Shown here: positions 7,516-9,913 of the stretch, one piece after another | Layout of the letters: every line of letters starts with the position of its first letter | Position numbering within the stretch: the first letter of the stretch is position 1 | Source: Roseiarcus sp031367195 | Lineage (GTDB): Bacteria; Pseudomonadota; Alphaproteobacteria; Rhizobiales; Beijerinckiaceae | Length of the DNA stretch: 9,913 bases | Reading direction: 5' to 3' | Assembly (NCBI GenBank): GCA_031367195.1 | Contig: JANLPL010000329.1 | Span: 1-9,913 of the forward strand | The notes under the pieces: generated by a model | Database searches by the model: none | The model's input: only the letters and a program-made list of their open reading frames with translations | Told to the model about the DNA's origin: nothing | Translations under genes and position numbers: made by a program

Positions 7516-8731
7516 AATGGAATTGCTGGTCGCCCGCATCGTGGCTCTGCTCGGCCTCGCGATGGTCGTCGCCATCGTCGCCCGCCGCCTGCGCCTGCCC
7601 TACACGGTCGGCCTCGTGCTGACGGGACTGGCGCTGGCGTTGACGCGGGTCGATGTCGGGCTCGAACTGACGCATGAGATCGTGTTCGACCTGATCTTGC
7701 CGCCGCTTCTGTTCGAGGCGGCGCTCAATCTTCACTGGGGCGCGTTGAGGCGCGACCTGCCGCCGATGCTGTTGCTGGCGACGCTTGGCGTGGTCCTGTG
7801 CGGCGGAATAGTCGCGTCGGGGCTGGTTTATGGTCTGGGCTGGCCGTTGCAGCCGGCTTTGGCGTTCGGCGCGCTGATTTCGGCGACCGACCCGATCGCG
7901 GTGATCGCGCTGTTGCGCGAGACCGGCGTGAAGGGGCGGATGGCGCTGCTGATCGAGAGCGAGAGCCTGCTCAACGACGGGGTCGCGGCGGTGCTGTTCA
8001 GTTTGGCGACGCTCAGTTCGGCGGGCGGCGGGCTGCCCACGGCGGGCGCGGCGTTGAGCGGGCTTGGCTGGATCGCGGGCGGCGGCGTGGCGATCGGCGC
8101 GCTGGCGGCGGGCGCGGCGCTGCTGATCGCGGGCCGGACCGAGGAGCATACGGTGGAGACGGCGATCACCGCGGTCGCCGCCTATGGCTCGTTTCTCGCC
8201 GCCGAGCGCATGGGGGCCTCGGGCGTGCTGGCGACGGTGACGGCCGGGTTGTTGCTTGGCAATCTCGGCGTGCTCGCCAAGCCGGAAAATCCGCTCTCGC
8301 TGACGATTCAGGGACGCGAATTCGTGCTGGCGTTCTGGGAGTTTTCCGCCTTCGTCGCCAATTCCTTCGTGTTCCTGCTGATCGGTCTCGCGTTGGCGCA
8401 TGTCGGGCTCGGGCTTGATTGGCGCCCGGCCGCGATTGTCGGACTTGCTTTGCTCGGCCGCGCGGCGGCGGTCTATCCCGTAGCCACGCTGTTTGCTTTC
8501 TCGCGTTGGCGCCTGCCGGCGGGGGAACAGCATTTTCTGGTGTGGGGCGGCTTGCGCGGGGCGCTCGCTTTGGCGCTGGCGCTCACCCTGCCCCATGACG
8601 CGCCCTATCGCGGCCAGATCCTCGTCGGCGCCTTCGCCGTGGTGGCTTTTTCCGTGATATTGCAGGGCTTGACGGCGGGGCCGCTGCTAAAGCGGCTCGG
8701 GCTTGCGCCGACGCGAGGGATCATTCCATGA
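7508..8731 (+). CDS. CPA1-family Na+/H+ antiporter (NhaP-like)
   Basis: The product of about 407 residues is almost wholly hydrophobic, with about 11-13 membrane segments and no long cytoplasmic tail. Counting from the ATG at 7508, the TM4 motif SATDP has Asp128 and the TM5 motif ESESLLNDG has N156-D157, the ion-binding ND pair of electroneutral CPA1 antiporters. R350 in WGGLRGALAL fits the conserved late Arg. It should exchange Na+ or K+ for H+ across the inner membrane; ion preference cannot be told. The start is uncertain: GTG 7502, ATG 7508 and ATG 7517 are all in frame and none has a good Shine-Dalgarno sequence. ATG 7508 is chosen as a compromise, and it lies in the right arm of an inverted repeat. 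The stop overlaps the next start as ATGA, so the downstream SDR is almost surely cotranslated. No TrkA-type nucleotide-binding tail is present. Confidence 0.92.
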   Translation: MAAMELLVARIVALLGLAMVVAIVARRLRLPYTVGLVLTGLALALTRVDVGLELTHEIVFDLILPPLLFEAALNLHWGALRRDLPPMLLLATLGVVLCGGIVASGLVYGLGWPLQPALAFGALISATDPIAVIALLRETGVKGRMALLIESESLLNDGVAAVLFSLATLSSAGGGLPTAGAALSGLGWIAGGGVAIGALAAGAALLIAGRTEEHTVETAITAVAAYGSFLAAERMGASGVLATVTAGLLLGNLGVLAKPENPLSLTIQGREFVLAFWEFSAFVANSFVFLLIGLALAHVGLGLDWRPAAIVGLALLGRAAAVYPVATLFAFSRWRLPAGEQHFLVWGGLRGALALALALTLPHDAPYRGQILVGAFAVVAFSVILQGLTAGPLLKRLGLAPTRGIIP

Positions 8732-9429
8732 CCACGAAGGTCGCGCTCATCACGGCGGGCGGCAGCGGCATGGGGGCGGCGGCGGTTCGCCGGTTGGCGG
8801 CGGACGGATTCGCGGTGGCGGTGTTGTCTTCGTCGGGCAAAGGCGAGGCGCTGGCGCGCGAATTGGGCGGCGTGGGCGTCACCGGCTCCAACCAGTCGAA
8901 CGACGATCTCAAGCGGTTGGTCGAGGCGGCGATGGCGAAATGGGGCCGGATCGACGCGCTGGTCAACAGCGCCGGCCACGGCCCGCGCGCGCCGCTGCTC
9001 GAAATCACCGACGAACAGTGGCATACCGGCATGGACGTCTATCTGATGAACGTGATCCGCCCGACCCGGCTGGTCGCGCCGATCATGGCGGCCGGCGGCG
9101 GCGGGGCGATCGTCAACATCTCGACCGCCTGGGCGTTCGAGCCGTCGCCGATGTTTCCCACGTCCGCCGTGTTCCGCGCCGGGCTGGCGGCGTTCACAAA
9201 ACTGTTCGCGGACGGTTACGCCGCGCAGAACGTGCGGATGAACAACGTGCTGCCGGGCTGGATCGACTCGCTCCCCGCTTTGCAGGAGCGGCGGGAAAGC
9301 GTGCCGATGCGGCGCTACGGCCGCGCGGAGGAGATCGCGGCGACGGTGGCGTTCCTGGTGTCGGAGGGGGCGGGGTACATTACGGGGCAGAATTTGCGGG
9401 TGGATGGGGGGTTGATGCGGGGGGTGTGA
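8728..9429 (+). CDS. SDR-family protein with atypical catalytic residues
   Basis: The 233-residue product has the SDR Rossmann fold. The dinucleotide-binding glycine motif is T9-A-G-G-S-G-M-G16, followed by N80-S-A-G83 and N108. The C-terminal signature is YITGQNLRVDGG at about 217-228. The catalytic core is changed: in the block N130-I-S-T133 the usual Ser is Thr133, and 13 residues later, where YxxxK is expected, there is S146-A-V-F-R150. Ser/Tyr/Lys are therefore replaced by Thr/Ser/Arg. It may still bind NAD(P)(H), but ordinary SDR oxidoreductase chemistry is doubtful. I recall similar TSAVFRAG sequences in other Hyphomicrobiales SDRs, so this may be a subfamily trait rather than damage. 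The start ATG overlaps the antiporter stop (ATGA) and has GAGGGA at 8715-8720. Glycine codons switch to GGG in the last 22 codons. Confidence 0.9.
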   Translation: MTTKVALITAGGSGMGAAAVRRLAADGFAVAVLSSSGKGEALARELGGVGVTGSNQSNDDLKRLVEAAMAKWGRIDALVNSAGHGPRAPLLEITDEQWHTGMDVYLMNVIRPTRLVAPIMAAGGGGAIVNISTAWAFEPSPMFPTSAVFRAGLAAFTKLFADGYAAQNVRMNNVLPGWIDSLPALQERRESVPMRRYGRAEEIAATVAFLVSEGAGYITGQNLRVDGGLMRGV

Positions 9430-9440
9430 GGGGGGCGGGG
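9398..9440 (+). other. G-run cluster with quadruplex potential across the SDR stop codon
   Basis: Five G-tracts lie at 9398-9400, 9406-9411, 9419-9424, 9430-9435 and 9437-9440, with loops of 5, 7, 5 and 1 nt. This meets the usual G3+N1-7 pattern for a G-quadruplex on the sense strand and RNA. It covers the last ten codons of the SDR and its TGA at 9427-9429. Folding and function are inferred. Confidence 0.55.
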
Positions 9441-9475
9441 CAGCTGCGTTGGATTTTTGCCGAGATTGGCGAGTT

Positions 9476-9512
9476 GACATTTCGCCGTGAGTCGCCCGGT
9501 TGGCGAAATGTC
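9476..9512 (+). repeat. 11-bp perfect inverted repeat overlapping the start of the PemK-like remnant
   Basis: GACATTTCGCC at 9476-9486 and GGCGAAATGTC at 9502-9512 are exact reverse complements with a 15-nt spacer. The ATG of the toxin remnant (9508-9510) is in the right arm, and an in-frame GTG (9487) begins the loop. TTGACA, like a -35 box, begins at 9474, though no good -10 follows. It could be an operator or an RNA stem that blocks translation. Confidence 0.6.
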
Positions 9513-9783
9513 GGATGAACACCACCAGCCGCCGCCACGCGTCGCAACCAAGGTCAAAGCCGCGCCGCGTATCCGGCAGGTCTACTGGTGCAGATTGCCG
9601 ATCGACGCGGAATTGCCGGAGCTTTAGAAGATCAGGCCGGTTTTCGTGGTTTCCTTTCGGAACACGCTGCATGGCGCCGTCACCGTGATCCCGACCACGA
9701 CGGTTGCGCAAGACGCAAATCCCTGGGCTTACCAGCTTCACACGTCGTTTGACCCGTCCCGAGTGTCGCGCCAGCCATTCTAA
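9508..9783 (+). pseudogene. PemK/MazF-family toxin remnant (nonsense codon plus lost C-terminus)
   Basis: Translation from ATG 9508 gives an N-terminal tail rich in Pro and charged residues, then RIRQVYWCRLP (about residues 21-31), typical of the start of PemK/MazF-fold toxins. Codon 40 at 9625-9627 is TAG where relatives have Trp before K-x-RPV. Reading through it gives KIRPVFVVSFRNTLHG and VTVIPTTTV, the next strands of the fold, then NPWAYQL. After about 9753 the family sequence stops, and the frame ends at TAA 9781-9783 after 91 codons, against about 110-140 in relatives. The part with the usual CDK...VAVSRL motif is missing. Intact members are mRNA endoribonucleases, but this copy should be inactive. 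No antitoxin gene is visible upstream; the gene lies 78 bp after the SDR stop. The single TGG-to-TAG change and the C-terminal loss are independent lesions. An in-frame GTG at 9487 is an alternative start. Confidence 0.78.
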
Positions 9784-9800
9784 AAGTAGGAAATTTTCGG

Positions 9801-9828
9801 GATTCGCGAATCAGCAAAAGTCTGATTC
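9801..9828. repeat. 12-bp palindrome plus overlapping inverted repeat with three GANTC sites
   Basis: GATTCGCGAATC at 9801-9812 is a perfect palindrome. GAATCAG at 9808-9814 pairs with CTGATTC at 9822-9828 across a 7-nt loop. This yields three GANTC sites (9801, 9808, 9824), the target of the alphaproteobacterial methylase CcrM, in 28 bp. It lies just before the short open frame at 9838 and could be part of a mobile-element end or a promoter. Confidence 0.45.
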
Positions 9829-9837
9829 AGGGTTGGG

Positions 9838-9913
9838 ATGCAGCTCCTGACCTCACTATTGTCTGGCCTGAAGGCCGTAAGCTCGACTTTTCCTGACGCG
9901 CGAAAAGGGCGTG
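9838..9913 (+). CDS. Start of an open frame cut by the right edge, possibly a transposase N-terminus
   Basis: From ATG 9838, preceded by AGGG at 9829-9832, the frame stays open for 25 codons to the window edge. The peptide MQLLTSLLSGLKAV is followed by a FPDARKG motif. I recall similar beginnings (a helix, then FPD-x-R-x-G) in a group of bacterial DDE transposases, but 25 residues are too few for a firm call. The idea is helped by the context: the toxin gene upstream loses homology about 85 bp before this start, as if cut by an element. It could also be a chance open frame. Confidence 0.35.
   Translation, partial: MQLLTSLLSGLKAVSSTFPDARKGR

Noticed and set aside
7505..8596. A 363-codon minus-strand frame opposite the antiporter
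   Set aside because: Composed of Arg/Gln/His-rich sequence typical of antisense to a hydrophobic GC-rich gene; no domain seen.
9865..9876. GGCC-TGAA-GGCC hairpin in the right-end region
   Set aside because: A 4-bp stem of GGCC is expected by chance at this base composition, and it lies inside the open frame starting at 9838.
1..9913. CRISPR arrays, tRNA or rRNA genes
   Set aside because: No regularly spaced direct repeats, no cloverleaf-like or rRNA-like sequence was seen on either strand.

Overview
The window is GC-rich DNA with compact, tightly packed genes. Codon use is dominated by G/C third positions. Together with the protein types, this points to an alphaproteobacterium, most likely of the order Hyphomicrobiales (Rhizobiales). 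The run of AsmA/YhdP-like gene, bcp and M23 peptidase resembles envelope-maintenance neighbourhoods known from that order. Genus cannot be decided from the sequence alone.

Layout, left to right. Positions 1-3374 (minus) hold nearly all of a giant AsmA/YhdP-like inner-membrane protein whose last residues lie beyond the left edge. A 157-bp divergent spacer separates it from bcp (3532-4023, plus), a thiol peroxidase with a peroxidatic Cys but no Cys at the usual resolving position. A membrane-anchored M23 (LytM-type) peptidase follows (4120-5481, plus). It converges, with only 4 bp between stop codons, on a three-part FkbH-like HAD-IIIC protein (5486-7423, minus). An 84-bp divergent spacer then leads to a two-gene operon. 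This has a CPA1-type Na+/H+ antiporter (about 7508-8731) overlapping by 4 bp (ATGA) an SDR-family protein (8728-9429) that lacks the usual Ser-Tyr-Lys catalytic residues.

The right end (9430-9913) differs in character. The last codons of the SDR and the bases after its stop form a series of G-runs with quadruplex potential. After that comes a dead PemK/MazF-like toxin gene, with an in-frame TAG where the family has Trp and loss of homology after about position 9753. Its start codon lies inside an 11-bp perfect inverted repeat. A palindrome with three GANTC sites and a short open frame running off the right edge may be the 5' end of an insertion sequence that cut the toxin gene; that last point is tentative.

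The left half is probably ordinary chromosomal envelope and redox housekeeping. The more unusual items are the degenerate SDR coupled to an antiporter, the stand-alone FkbH-like protein without a visible carrier-protein or polyketide partner, hairpins over two start codons, and the decayed toxin next to a possible mobile element. I did not find convincing evidence for a wholly new multi-gene system.
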